This document shows, piece by piece, positions 1-8,942 of a stretch of DNA of 64,000 nt. The notes beneath the pieces were generated by a model. It saw only the letters and a program-made list of their open reading frames with translations, was not told the DNA's origin and did no database searches. A program made the translations under genes and the position numbers. Position 1 is the first letter of the stretch. Every line of letters starts with the position of its first letter. The stretch is from Noviherbaspirillum humi (GTDB lineage Bacteria; Pseudomonadota; Gammaproteobacteria; Burkholderiales; Burkholderiaceae_D), in NCBI RefSeq assembly GCF_900188095.1, contig NZ_FZOT01000011.1, positions 99,618 through 163,617 on the forward strand, written 5' to 3'.

Positions 1-1
1 C

Positions 2-472
2 CTGCAGGTGCATGCCAGCGACGAAGGCGGGCGCTGCGATTTCGCCGCCCTTCTCGGCCGCCCGCAGGCCGGCGTCCAGATCTATGCCTGCGGCCCGGTG
101 CGCATGCTGGAAGCGCTGGAGCAGTGCTGCGCCGGCTGGCCGGAGGACGCGCTGCGCGTCGAGCATTTCCATTCCACCCGCGGCACGCTCGACCCGTCGA
201 AGGAGCAGCCTTTCGAGGTGGAGCTGAAGGATTCCGGCATCACGCTGCAGGTGCCGGCCGACCAGACCCTGCTGGCGGCGCTGCGCGGCGCCAACATCGA
301 CGTCCAGAGCGATTGCGGCGAAGGCCTGTGCGGCTCCTGCGAAGTGCGGGTGCTGTCCGGCCAGGTCGACCATCGCGACGTGGTGCTGACGCGCGCCGAA
401 CGCGATGCCAACAGCAAGATGATGGCGTGCTGCTCGCGCGCCGCCTGCGGCAAGCTCGTGCTCGAGCTGTAA
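2..472 (+). CDS. Ferredoxin-type oxygenase reductase (VanB/phthalate dioxygenase reductase family), C-terminal part
   Basis: The gene runs in from the left edge, so only about 156 C-terminal residues are visible. They begin in the flavin reductase domain, with the NAD-binding end motif YACGP near residue 27. A plant-type 2Fe-2S domain follows, with cysteines encoded at 314, 329, 338 and 428 (C-x4-C-x2-C-x29-C). This domain order, reductase then C-terminal ferredoxin, is that of single-chain reductases that pass electrons from NAD(P)H to a Rieske oxygenase. The oxygenase is not in the window. The gene lies 32 bp upstream of the VOC and fumarylacetoacetase genes, so I infer an aromatic degradation operon. 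The substrate cannot be told. Confidence 0.88.
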   Translation: MQVHASDEGGRCDFAALLGRPQAGVQIYACGPVRMLEALEQCCAGWPEDALRVEHFHSTRGTLDPSKEQPFEVELKDSGITLQVPADQTLLAALRGANIDVQSDCGEGLCGSCEVRVLSGQVDHRDVVLTRAERDANSKMMACCSRAACGKLVLEL

Positions 473-504
473 TACTCAACCATCCCCGTTCCCAGGAGCC
501 GATC

Positions 505-1050
505 ATGCAAATCAAGAAGATCCATCACGTGGCTTACCGCTGCAAGGATGCGAAGCAGACCGTCGAGTGGTACACCAGGTATCTCGGCATGGATTTCCAG
601 CTCGCCTTCGCCGAAGACTACGTGCCGTCCACCAAGGCGCCCGATCCCTACATGCACATCTTCCTCGACGCCGGCAATGGCAATGTGCTCGCCTTCTTCG
701 AGCTGCCGAACGCGCCGGAGATGGGCCGCGATGCCAACACCCCGGACTGGGTGCAGCACATCGCCTTCGAGGTCGACACGCTGCAGGAGCTGGAGCAGAT
801 CAAGGAAAAGCTGCAGGCCGACGGCATCCCGGTGGTGGGCGTCACCGACCACACCCTGTTCAAGTCGATCTACTTCTTCGATCCCAACGGCCATCGCCTG
901 GAGCTGGCGGTGGATACCAGCACGCCGGAGCTGAATGCCAAGGCGGCGGCGGTGAAGTGGGACATGCTGGAGGAATGGAGCCGCACCAAGCGCGCACCCA
1001 AGCATGCGGCCTGGATGCATGCGACCGATACCGGAGGAGACAAGGCATGA
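505..1050 (+). CDS. VOC-superfamily (glyoxalase/extradiol dioxygenase-like) protein
   Basis: The 181-residue protein has a vicinal-oxygen-chelate fold. It opens with a typical first strand (IKKIHHVAYRCKD), has a mid-protein WVQHIAFEV strand and ends with FFDPNGHRLELAV, which supplies a metal-ligand glutamate. His9, the His of WVQHIAF and that Glu are the likely metal ligands. The start at 505 follows CAGGAG. Its stop overlaps the fahA start as ATGA, so the two are translationally coupled. Family members are lyases, isomerases or ring-cleavage dioxygenases. Next to fahA, a ring-cleavage or isomerase step in an aromatic pathway is a reasonable inference but not shown. Confidence 0.85.
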   Translation: MQIKKIHHVAYRCKDAKQTVEWYTRYLGMDFQLAFAEDYVPSTKAPDPYMHIFLDAGNGNVLAFFELPNAPEMGRDANTPDWVQHIAFEVDTLQELEQIKEKLQADGIPVVGVTDHTLFKSIYFFDPNGHRLELAVDTSTPELNAKAAAVKWDMLEEWSRTKRAPKHAAWMHATDTGGDKA

Positions 1051-2360
1051 TCAACGAAACCCACGATCCCGCGCTGCGCAGCTGGGTAGCCTCCGCCAAT
1101 GCCGAAGGCGCGGACTTCACCATCCAGAACCTGCCCTTCGCCACCTTCCGCCGGCGCGGCACCACCGATTCGCTGCGCGGCGGCGTGGCCATCGGCGACC
1201 AGATCGTCGACCTTGCCGCCCTGTCCGCCGCCGGCCTGCTGCAGGGCATGGCAGCCACCGCCGCCAAGGCGGGGGCCGGGTCGACGCTGAACCCGCTGAT
1301 GGCGCTCGGCGCGCCGGCCTGGTCGGCGCTGCGTCTGGCGCTGTCGCGCGCCCTGCGCGACGGCGCCGCCGAGCAATCCCGTTTGCAAGCCTGCCTGGTG
1401 CCGCAGGCCGACGTCGAGTACGGCCTGCCGGCGCAGATAGGCGACTACACCGACTTCTATACCTCGGTGCACCACGCCACCAACATCGGCAAGCTGTTCC
1501 GGCCCGACAATCCGCTGCTGCCCAACTACAAGTGGGTGCCGATCGGCTATCACGGCCGCAGTTCCAGCATCGGCATCTCCGGCCAGCGCTTCCGCCGGCC
1601 GCTCGGCCAGCTGAAGGCGCCGGATGCCGAAGGGCCCGTGCTGGCGCCGAGCAAGCGCATGGACATCGAACTGGAACTGGGCATCTTCATCGGCACCGGC
1701 AACGCCCAGGGCGAACCGATCACCATGGCGGAAGCGGAAACGCATGTGTTCGGCATCTGCCTGCTCAACGACTGGAGCGCGCGCGACATCCAGGCCTGGG
1801 AGTACCAGCCGCTCGGACCCTTCCTGTCGAAGAGCTTCGCCACCACGCTTTCGCCCTGGGTAGTCACAATGGAAGCGCTGGCGCCCTACCGCGTCGCCTT
1901 CAGCCGGCCCGACGGCGATCCGCAGCCGCTGCCCTATCTCGACTCCCCCGCCAACCGCGAGCGCGGCGCGCTCGACATCCGCCTGCAGGTGCTGCTGCAG
2001 AGCCAGCGCATGCGCGACGCCGGCCAGGCGCCGCAGAAGCTGATCGAAACCAGCTACCGCCATGCCTACTGGACCGTGGCCCAGATGGTGACTCACCACA
2101 CCATCAACGGCTGCAACCTGCAGCCGGGCGACCTGTTCGGCAGCGGCACCCTGTCCGGCCCGACCCTGGACCAGGCCGGCGCGCTGATCGAGCTCACTCA
2201 GGGCGGCAAGCAGCCGATCACACTGGCCAATGGCGAGCAACGCACCTTCCTCGAAGATGGCGACACGGTGGTGCTGCGCGGCTGGTGCGAGAAGCCGGGC
2301 GCCGCCCACATCGGCTTCGGCGACTGCGTCGGCACGCTGCTGCCGGCGGCCACCGCCTGA
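1047..2360 (+). CDS. fahA: Fumarylacetoacetase
   Basis: The 437-residue protein has the normal length for bacterial fumarylacetoacetase, which hydrolyses fumarylacetoacetate to fumarate and acetoacetate in the last step of homogentisate/tyrosine breakdown. The active-site block DYTDFYTSVHHATNIGKLFR starts at residue 133 and carries the metal-binding Asp and catalytic His. It is followed by PIGYHGRSSSI and a metal-site run MDIELELGIFIG, then LLNDWSARDIQAWEY. The start overlaps the VOC gene stop by 4 bp. Homogentisate dioxygenase (hmgA), the usual partner, is not seen here, so the pathway feeding it may be non-standard. Confidence 0.96.
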   Translation: MINETHDPALRSWVASANAEGADFTIQNLPFATFRRRGTTDSLRGGVAIGDQIVDLAALSAAGLLQGMAATAAKAGAGSTLNPLMALGAPAWSALRLALSRALRDGAAEQSRLQACLVPQADVEYGLPAQIGDYTDFYTSVHHATNIGKLFRPDNPLLPNYKWVPIGYHGRSSSIGISGQRFRRPLGQLKAPDAEGPVLAPSKRMDIELELGIFIGTGNAQGEPITMAEAETHVFGICLLNDWSARDIQAWEYQPLGPFLSKSFATTLSPWVVTMEALAPYRVAFSRPDGDPQPLPYLDSPANRERGALDIRLQVLLQSQRMRDAGQAPQKLIETSYRHAYWTVAQMVTHHTINGCNLQPGDLFGSGTLSGPTLDQAGALIELTQGGKQPITLANGEQRTFLEDGDTVVLRGWCEKPGAAHIGFGDCVGTLLPAATA

Positions 2361-2568
2361 TCATTCCTTTGCCTTTCCGGGCGCGGGCCTTCCCGCCCCG
2401 GATCTGCGCTGCCGCCACGCCGGGGCGGCGGCGATGCGATAACATCGGAGGCTGTTGCCCTTGGCGGCCTCTGCCGAAAATCCTCACGCCGGCAAGCCCG
2501 TTTTCCATGCCCCTGCCACGCCGTCCCGCCGCTTTCAATTTTCCATGGCCTTCCCCGGGAGGCGCACG

Positions 2569-3663
2569 ATGAAACCCGACCAGCACGCAGGACTGCTGCA
2601 GCGGCTGCAGGCCATGCTGCGCGAGGAACTGCGCCAGCTCACCCTGGTCCAGTCGAGCGACCGGGTCTGGCAGATGCCGTTCGCCGCCGCCCTCGCCTCC
2701 GGCTTTCCGCTGCTGGTGGGCGCCTATTTCGGCCGCCTGGATTACGGCCTGATCTCATCGCTCGGCGGCATGGTGTTCCTCTACCTGCCGGGCACGCCGC
2801 TGTACCACCGCATGATCCTGGTCATGGCCTGCGCCTTCGGCATGGCCGCCAGCTTCACCCTGGGCGTGATGAGCCATTTCTTCCCGCCGCTGATGGTGCC
2901 GGCGCTGATCTTCACCACCATCCTGGTCACCATGGTGTGCCGCTTCTACGGCCTCGGCCCGCCGGGCAGCCTGTTCTTCATCATGGCTGCTTCGCTCGGC
3001 GCCTATTCGCCCACCGATGCCGGCCAGCTGCCGCTGATGGTGGGGCTGATCACCATGGGCTCCCTGCAGGCCTGCCTGATCGCCTTCTTCTACAGCGTCT
3101 ACATCGTGCGGCGGCAGACACCCAAGCCGGTGCCGCCCCTGCCTGCGCCGAGCTTCGACTTCGTCGTGTTCGATTCGGTGGTGATCGGCGTGTTCGTCGG
3201 CATCGCGCTCGCCCTGGCCCAGGCGCTGCAACTGGAACGGGCCTACTGGGTGCCGGTGAGCTGCCTGGCGGTGATCCAGGGCGCCTCGCTGCGCGCGGTG
3301 TGGACGCGGCAGCTGCACCGGGTGCTCGGCACCAGCCTCGGCCTGCTGCTGGCATGGGGGCTGCTGCTTCTGCCCCTGAACGAATGGACCCTGGCGCTGA
3401 TCATGATGGCGCTGAGCTTCATCATCGAATCCATCGTGGTCCGCCATTACGCGCTGGCAACGGTGTTCATCACGCCGCTCACCCTGCTGATCGCCGAAGC
3501 GGCGACTTTCGGCCAGGGCGTGCCGGCGGTGCTGATCCAGGCACGCTTCGTGGATACGCTGCTCGGGTGTTTCATTGGCCTGGTTGGCGGGATGTGCTTG
3601 CACAGCGGGCGTTTCCGGGAAATGGTCGGGAAGCCGTTGCGGCGGTTGATTCCCGGAGCGTAG
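2569..3663 (+). CDS. FUSC-family inner-membrane protein
   Basis: This 364-residue protein has about ten hydrophobic segments in two blocks (roughly residues 25-170 and 200-350) split by a short proline-rich loop (KPVPPLPAP). The pattern resembles FUSC proteins, the aromatic acid exporter/fusaric acid resistance group, though it is shorter than full-length members and lacks their large cytoplasmic domain. The start at 2569 is chosen because GGGAGG lies 6 bp upstream. Longer in-frame starts have no such site. It lies 208 bp after fahA on the same strand. Its substrate is unknown, and efflux of an aromatic acid would suit the neighbourhood. Confidence 0.75.
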   Translation: MKPDQHAGLLQRLQAMLREELRQLTLVQSSDRVWQMPFAAALASGFPLLVGAYFGRLDYGLISSLGGMVFLYLPGTPLYHRMILVMACAFGMAASFTLGVMSHFFPPLMVPALIFTTILVTMVCRFYGLGPPGSLFFIMAASLGAYSPTDAGQLPLMVGLITMGSLQACLIAFFYSVYIVRRQTPKPVPPLPAPSFDFVVFDSVVIGVFVGIALALAQALQLERAYWVPVSCLAVIQGASLRAVWTRQLHRVLGTSLGLLLAWGLLLLPLNEWTLALIMMALSFIIESIVVRHYALATVFITPLTLLIAEAATFGQGVPAVLIQARFVDTLLGCFIGLVGGMCLHSGRFREMVGKPLRRLIPGA

Positions 3664-3667
3664 CTGC

Positions 3668-3923
3668 GGCGTAGCAGGGGCGTAGCGAGGGTTTCGCAGA
3701 GCACTGCTCTGCGCTCGCGCAGCCGGTCGGGCATGCAGGCCCGACCGTGGGTGAGGTTCAACCATAAAGAAAGTCCCCTCCCTTTCAAGAGGAGGGTTAG
3801 GGGCGTAGCAGGGGTTTCGCGGAGCACTGCTCCGCGCCTGCGCAGCCAACAGCGCTTGCAGGCGCCGACGGCTTCGCAGGCGGACAGCCTGCTGTCCGAA
3901 TTCCCTGCTACGCCTTAACCTCC
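3668..3923. repeat. Structured non-coding repeat element (REP/MITE-like)
   Basis: The 12-mer GGCGTAGCAGGG occurs at 3668-3679 and 3802-3813, and its reverse complement at 3903-3914. The last two bound a 113-bp unit. Both arms extend outward imperfectly into GGAGG/TTA sequence (3791-3813 and 3903-3923). Inside the region are two perfect hairpins of the same design, 3695-3713 and 3818-3836, differing by an A-to-G and matching T-to-C change that keep pairing. Further hairpins lie at 3724-3747 (9-bp stem) and 3881-3898. No convincing protein is encoded. The arrangement resembles REP/BIME or MITE repeats of bacterial intergenic DNA. Confidence 0.7.
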
Positions 3924-4223
3924 ATTTCGAAAAGGGAGGAGCCGACTTTATTGCACAGCTTCACAAACGCAGCGCATGCTCCACGAATTGCCGCACTACG
4001 CCTCCAACCCTTGCGCCACCCGCCATTCCCCAACCATCCCTTTTGACCTCGCTCAATCCACAAAACCTTCAGCGTACTTAACGTATCTGAACGGCAAAGC
4101 CGTCCGATGCGGCCATGGCAGCCGCCGACCCGGCAAACCGCCGCAAGTCCACTATTTTCCGATGCAGCTCGCAGCAAGACGGTTTCGGCGAAACCGTTCC
4201 ATCAACGACAACCGGAGACATCC
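3924..4223. other. Intergenic leader upstream of the tannase-like gene
   Basis: This 300-bp stretch has no recognisable gene. It is somewhat lower in GC than its surroundings and probably holds the promoter of the downstream esterase. A small perfect hairpin with 8-bp arms (ACGGTTTC and GAAACCGT, 4179-4197) lies about 27 bp before the start codon, in what would be the mRNA leader. Confidence 0.5.
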
Positions 4224-5969
4224 ATGAAGCGACATTCCAAGGCCCTGCTCGGCACGGGCGTGGCGGCGGTGACGGGCCTCATCCTTGCCGCGTGCGGCGG
4301 CAACGACGATCCCGCGCCCAGCGCATCCACCACGAATCAGAACACCAATGCCGCCACCCAGGCGGCGACCAGCTGCGCCAATCTCGCCGGCACCAAGATC
4401 GACAAGGCCGAGATCGGCCTGCCTACCAATGGTGCCGAAGTGCAATCGGCCACCCTGGTGGCGGCCAGCGCCGCCGGCAACACCAACGGCGAATTCTGCC
4501 AAGTGAAGGGCATCATCAAACCGGTGACGACGACGTCCAACGGCGTGCCAACCGAGAACATGGAGTTCGAAGTCAACCTGCCGACCAACTGGAACAACAA
4601 GGCGATGCAGCTCGGCGGCGGCGGCTTGAACGGCAGCCTCGTCACCGGCCTCGGCGCGGTCCCGCTGGCGCCGGCGAACTACGCCACGCCGCTGTCGCGC
4701 GGCTACGTCACGCTCGGCAGCGACGGCGGGCACAAGGGCGCGGGCGGCTTCGACGGACGCTTCATGGTCAACGACGAGATGCTGCTCAACTACGGCCATC
4801 AGTCGGTGAAGAAGACGCACGACGTCGCCATGGCGCTGATCAAGAAGCGCTACAGCGCCGCGCCGCAGCGCTTCTACTTCGTCGGCGCCTCCCAGGGCGG
4901 ACATGAGGCGCTGGATGCCGCTGCCCGTTACCCGACCGACTATGACGGGGTCGTCGCGAACTATCCGGCGTACAACGTGACCATGCTCCATCTCGGATCG
5001 CTGAACGTCGGCAAGGCGGTGTACGGCAACGGCGGCGCCGGCTGGCTCAATCCGGTGAAGACCAAGCTGATCGTCGACAAGGTGTACGAGGCCTGCGACA
5101 CCGTCGCCCTCGACGGCGCGCGCGACGGCATCATCAGCAACGTCGCCGGCTGCAACGCCGCGTTCAATATCGACACCGTGAAGCGGAACGTCGACGCCGG
5201 CGGCCTGCGCTGCCCGAGCGGCGGCGACGAAGGCGATACCTGCCTGTCCGATGCGCAGATCGCGGCGGTGGAGCAGATCACCTCGCCGTACACACCCGGC
5301 GTGTCGGTGGCCGGCATGGATACCTTCCCGCGCTGGGCGCTGCTGGAGGGCTCCACCTTCGTCGGCGGCTCCACCTTCGGCGCCGCCAATGCGCCGTCGG
5401 CCAACGGCACCGGCGACGCCCTGCTCTATTCCGCCGGCGCGGCGACCACCCGCTATGCCATCACCCGCAATCCCAACCTCGATCCGCTGACCTTCGATCC
5501 GACGGCCTGGGAGAGCGACATCAAGCGCGTGGCCTCCATCATGGATGTGACCAACCAGAGCCTGAACAGCTTCCGCGAGAAGGGCGGCAAGGTGATCATG
5601 ACCCACGGCACCGCCGACGACTTCATCACGCCGTACAACTCGATCGCCTACTACCAGCGCCAGCAGCAGCAGTACACGCAGTCGCAGCTCGACAGCTTCC
5701 TTCGCTTCTACGTCATCCCGGGCCTGAGCCATGGCTTCGGCAACTTCAATGCCGGCTACGACAGCATCGGCCTGCTGGAGAACTGGGTGGAACGCGGCCA
5801 GGCTCCCGGAGACACGGTGGCGTCGGACAAGAACACCGGCACCAGCGGCACGCCGGCGAACAAGGGCAGCCGGCCGATGTGCGTGTTCCCGAAATGGCCG
5901 AAGTTCACCGGCGCGGTTGATGCCGACACCAGCAAGGCGGCCAACTACGTCTGCCAGGCACCGGCATGA
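4224..5969 (+). CDS. Tannase/feruloyl esterase-family lipoprotein
   Basis: The 581-residue protein starts with a lipoprotein signal: a basic N-terminus, a hydrophobic stretch and the lipobox LAAC near residue 22. It is therefore expected to be membrane-anchored or secreted. The body is an alpha/beta hydrolase of the tannase family. The nucleophile is in GASQGGHEAL, the acid in TADDFITPYNS, the base in PGLSHGFG, and a calcium-site-like loop reads LDGARDGIISN. Characterised tannases have a CS-D-HC triad with a disulfide linking Ser- and His-adjacent cysteines. Here both cysteines are absent (AS and HG). Substrates are probably plant phenolic esters, by family. RBS is CCGGAG. Confidence 0.87.
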   Translation: MKRHSKALLGTGVAAVTGLILAACGGNDDPAPSASTTNQNTNAATQAATSCANLAGTKIDKAEIGLPTNGAEVQSATLVAASAAGNTNGEFCQVKGIIKPVTTTSNGVPTENMEFEVNLPTNWNNKAMQLGGGGLNGSLVTGLGAVPLAPANYATPLSRGYVTLGSDGGHKGAGGFDGRFMVNDEMLLNYGHQSVKKTHDVAMALIKKRYSAAPQRFYFVGASQGGHEALDAAARYPTDYDGVVANYPAYNVTMLHLGSLNVGKAVYGNGGAGWLNPVKTKLIVDKVYEACDTVALDGARDGIISNVAGCNAAFNIDTVKRNVDAGGLRCPSGGDEGDTCLSDAQIAAVEQITSPYTPGVSVAGMDTFPRWALLEGSTFVGGSTFGAANAPSANGTGDALLYSAGAATTRYAITRNPNLDPLTFDPTAWESDIKRVASIMDVTNQSLNSFREKGGKVIMTHGTADDFITPYNSIAYYQRQQQQYTQSQLDSFLRFYVIPGLSHGFGNFNAGYDSIGLLENWVERGQAPGDTVASDKNTGTSGTPANKGSRPMCVFPKWPKFTGAVDADTSKAANYVCQAPA

Positions 5970-5989
5970 CGGATTGCGCGGCATGATCG

Positions 5990-6014
5990 AGCCCCGGCCT
6001 TGCCGGGGCTTTTT
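5990..6014 (+). terminator. Rho-independent terminator after the tannase-like gene
   Basis: Arms GCCCCGGC and GCCGGGGC with a 3-nt loop are followed by a T-run, 20 bp after the stop codon. Confidence 0.9.
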
Positions 6015-6134
6015 CATCTTGCATGGCGAAGCGTCGCCGGCCGTGCGCCACTGGAGCGTGTTGTAAACGCAAACAGAGGCTGCGCAGCCGCGACAAGCGG
6101 CCGAAAGCCTCCCCACGCCCGATGAAATCGAATT

Positions 6135-8741
6135 TCAGTGACGGAACTGGCTCGCCGGTTCCGGCCGCCCGTACAGGAAACCCTGGAACTCATCGCAGCC
6201 GTGCCGGCTCAGGATGCGCTCCTGCGCCGGCTTTTCCACGCCTTCCGCCAGGACGTTCATCTTCAGCGTCTTGCCGAGGGCGATGATGGAGTGAACCAGC
6301 TTGTCGTCCCCGTCGTCATGCTCGATGCGCTGGATGAACGATTGATCGATCTTGAGCTGGTCGAGCGGGAGCTTGCGCAGCAGGGAGAGGGACGAATACC
6401 CGGTGCCGAAGTCGTCGAGGGCGAAACGCACGCCGAGCCGCTTCAGCGCCGCCATCTTGATCGCGGTGCCTTCGATGTCTTTCACCAGCAGCGTTTCCGT
6501 GAGTTCCAGCTTGAGCAGATTCGGATCGAGCCCGGTGCGCTGCAGCACGCCTTGCACCATGTCGGCGAAATTGGCTTGCAGGAACTGGCGTGCGCTCACG
6601 TTGACCGCCATCGACTGCAGCGGCCGGTTGCCCGCTTGCTGCCATGCGGCGGCCTGGGCGCAGGCGCGCTCCATCACCCAGGCCCCCAGGGGAACGATCA
6701 CGCCGATTTCTTCCGCCAGGGGAATGAATTCGTTCGGATTGAGCAAGCCCCGCGTCGGATGGTTCCAGCGCAGCAGCGCTTCCGCGCCGATCAGGCTGCC
6801 ATCCCTGCCGCGCTGAGGCTGGTAATACAGCTCGAACTCGTCATCGAATCTCGCCTTGCGCAGGTCGATTTCCAGCACCGCCCGCTCCAGCGCCAGCCGC
6901 TGCATGTCCGGGTCGAAGAAGCGCAGGGTGCTGCGGCCCGATTGCTTCGCCTGATACATGGCGAGATCGGCCTGCTTCAGCAGATCCTCGATGTCCGCCG
7001 CCTTTTCCCGGAACAGGGTCACGCCGATGCTGGTGGTGCAATTGCGCTGGTTGCCGCCGAGCTGGAACGGCCCGACCAGTGCATCGAGGATCTTCATCGC
7101 CACCGTTTCCGACTGGTTGACCGCCTCCTGCGTCTCGTGGCCCAGCTCTTCCAGCAGCACCACGAACTCGTCGCCGCCCAGCCTTGCCACCGTATCCGTC
7201 TGCCGGACGCACTTGAGCAGGCGTGCGGCGACCTGCTGCAGCAGCAGATCGCCCTTGGCATGGCCGAGCGTGTCGTTGAGGCTTTTGAAATTGTCGAGGT
7301 CCAGCAGCATCAGCGCGCCGTAGGCGTGCTTGCGCTCGGCGACCAGCAGCGCATGCCGCAGCCGGTCCATCAGCGACGCCCGGTTGGGCAGCTGCGTCAG
7401 CTGGTCATAAAAGGCCAGCGCATAGATCTTGTCGTCGGCGATGGACGGCTCGATCTGGTCGCTGCCGATGATGAAGATGAGTTGCGGCAGCCGGTTGTGG
7501 TCCCGGATCAGCGTCAGATGGCAATCCACCGTCAGGTCGCCGCCGTTCTTGCCCTTCTGGTGGATCCGCCGATTCAATTCGCCGGCGTTCAGCAAGTCGC
7601 GGCGAATCGCCTCGAAGCTGTCCGGCGGCTCCACCAGATCGGCGAAGGCGACCCGGCCCTGCGCTTCCTCCACCGACCAGCCGTAAAGGCGCTCGGCCCC
7701 TTCATTCCAGTAGACCACCCTGCCATCGAGGTCGGTCACCACGACCGAGGTGGGCAGTTTCTTGAAAGGCGGCACCACTCTCCTCGCCGCGGGAGCGGCA
7801 GGCGCTCTGCGGATTCCGCTATCGCTGACGCCTGGCGATACGCTTTCCATGTCTTCCGGCAGCGGCACTTCCTGTATCGCCCCGAACACGCGGCTGACGA
7901 CGCCGGGAGGGCTCCATTCCGCCACGGCGACCCAGCGGATGTTTCGCCATCCGCCGTCGGAACACAGCAGGAGGCACTCGACATCCACCGGCGTACCGCG
8001 GGCGGCCGACGCATGGAAAGCGCTCTTCCACGCCTCCTGCTGCGCCGGATGGATGAATTTGCCGATGTCATCGATGTTCGACAGCGCGGCGGCCGGCATG
8101 CCCAGCATGGCGGTCGCCTCGCTCGTCCATTGGAAAACCGCGCGGTCCGGACTCATTTCCCAGTTGGCCGCCGGCGAGGCGCTGGTCAGATTGTCCAGGT
8201 CGAGATGCGCCTGCTTCCGGTGCGCGAGCAGATGATCCAGGTTCAGCCGCTGCCGCCGCAATTCCAGGGCCATCATGGTCTGCTCGGCCAGCACCTCCAG
8301 GTCCAGCCGCTGCTCGCTGGAAAGCGTGCGCGACTCCTTGTCCAGCACGATCAGGGCGCCGAGCGCATGCCCCTCGGGAGACACCAGGGGACATCCGGCA
8401 TAAAAGCGCAGATGCAGGTCGCCCGTCACCAGCGGATTGTCGATGAACAGGGGATGCGTGCTCGCGTCTTCCACCACGAAGGTGGATTTGTCGCAGATCG
8501 CATACTTGCAGAAAGAGGCGGCGATATCGGTTTCGCGCACCGCCAGTCCAAAGGTGGCCTTGAACCACTGCCGGTGTTCGTCGACGAAGCTCAGCGCCGC
8601 CATCGGCATCTCGCAAGCCTTGGCGGCGAGCCGAACCAGGCGGTCGAACTGCTGCTCCGGCGGCGTATCCAGTATGGCGTAGGATCCCAGGGCTGCCAGC
8701 CGGACGCGGTCCTGGTGGACCGGATAATTATTGACTTGCAT
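6135..8741 (-). CDS. GAF-PAS-GGDEF-EAL cyclic-di-GMP turnover protein
   Basis: This is an 868-residue soluble signalling protein. A GAF domain (about 20-165) includes RQWFKA and DNPLVTG signatures. Two PAS-like regions follow (about 205-300 and 320-430), then a diguanylate cyclase domain with intact GGDEF (ARLGGDEFVVLLEEL). The C-terminal phosphodiesterase domain carries EALLRW, ELTET, DDFGTGYSS and LAEGVE, all residues expected of an active EAL enzyme. No I-site RxxD is evident directly before GGDEF. Both activities therefore look possible, and the balance is presumably set by the sensors. Upstream there is a TTGACA hexamer on the minus strand (8800-8795) and a perfect palindrome GCCAATTGGC (8763-8772). 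No membrane segment is seen. Confidence 0.93.
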   Translation of the reverse strand: MQVNNYPVHQDRVRLAALGSYAILDTPPEQQFDRLVRLAAKACEMPMAALSFVDEHRQWFKATFGLAVRETDIAASFCKYAICDKSTFVVEDASTHPLFIDNPLVTGDLHLRFYAGCPLVSPEGHALGALIVLDKESRTLSSEQRLDLEVLAEQTMMALELRRQRLNLDHLLAHRKQAHLDLDNLTSASPAANWEMSPDRAVFQWTSEATAMLGMPAAALSNIDDIGKFIHPAQQEAWKSAFHASAARGTPVDVECLLLCSDGGWRNIRWVAVAEWSPPGVVSRVFGAIQEVPLPEDMESVSPGVSDSGIRRAPAAPAARRVVPPFKKLPTSVVVTDLDGRVVYWNEGAERLYGWSVEEAQGRVAFADLVEPPDSFEAIRRDLLNAGELNRRIHQKGKNGGDLTVDCHLTLIRDHNRLPQLIFIIGSDQIEPSIADDKIYALAFYDQLTQLPNRASLMDRLRHALLVAERKHAYGALMLLDLDNFKSLNDTLGHAKGDLLLQQVAARLLKCVRQTDTVARLGGDEFVVLLEELGHETQEAVNQSETVAMKILDALVGPFQLGGNQRNCTTSIGVTLFREKAADIEDLLKQADLAMYQAKQSGRSTLRFFDPDMQRLALERAVLEIDLRKARFDDEFELYYQPQRGRDGSLIGAEALLRWNHPTRGLLNPNEFIPLAEEIGVIVPLGAWVMERACAQAAAWQQAGNRPLQSMAVNVSARQFLQANFADMVQGVLQRTGLDPNLLKLELTETLLVKDIEGTAIKMAALKRLGVRFALDDFGTGYSSLSLLRKLPLDQLKIDQSFIQRIEHDDGDDKLVHSIIALGKTLKMNVLAEGVEKPAQERILSRHGCDEFQGFLYGRPEPASQFRH

Positions 8742-8942
8742 AGGATGGCCTCAACCCACTTGGCCAATTGGCAACCTGATGACCGAAAAGTTCCTGTCAA
8801 AATGCAGCTTATTGATTTCGCCGCCCCTTCATGCCGCGCCGTCGTGCCGGTTTACGGGACGGCAGCGTGGCAGCCGTCCACCGCAGGATGCGCGAATGCG
8901 GCATGCGATCTCGACCATTGGGTGCCGGCCGTTCGATCATGA

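Noticed and set aside
3668..3923. CRISPR array or integron attachment site for the hairpin cluster
   Set aside because: The copies are too few and unevenly spaced, there are no cas genes or spacers, and no integrase or attC core sites are seen. A REP/MITE-like repeat fits better.
6138..8942. A long plus-strand open frame (over 900 codons) opposite the GAF-PAS-GGDEF-EAL gene
   Set aside because: It is a GC-driven shadow of a gene with clear enzyme motifs on the minus strand. Its product is low-complexity Arg/Gln/His/Ala sequence.
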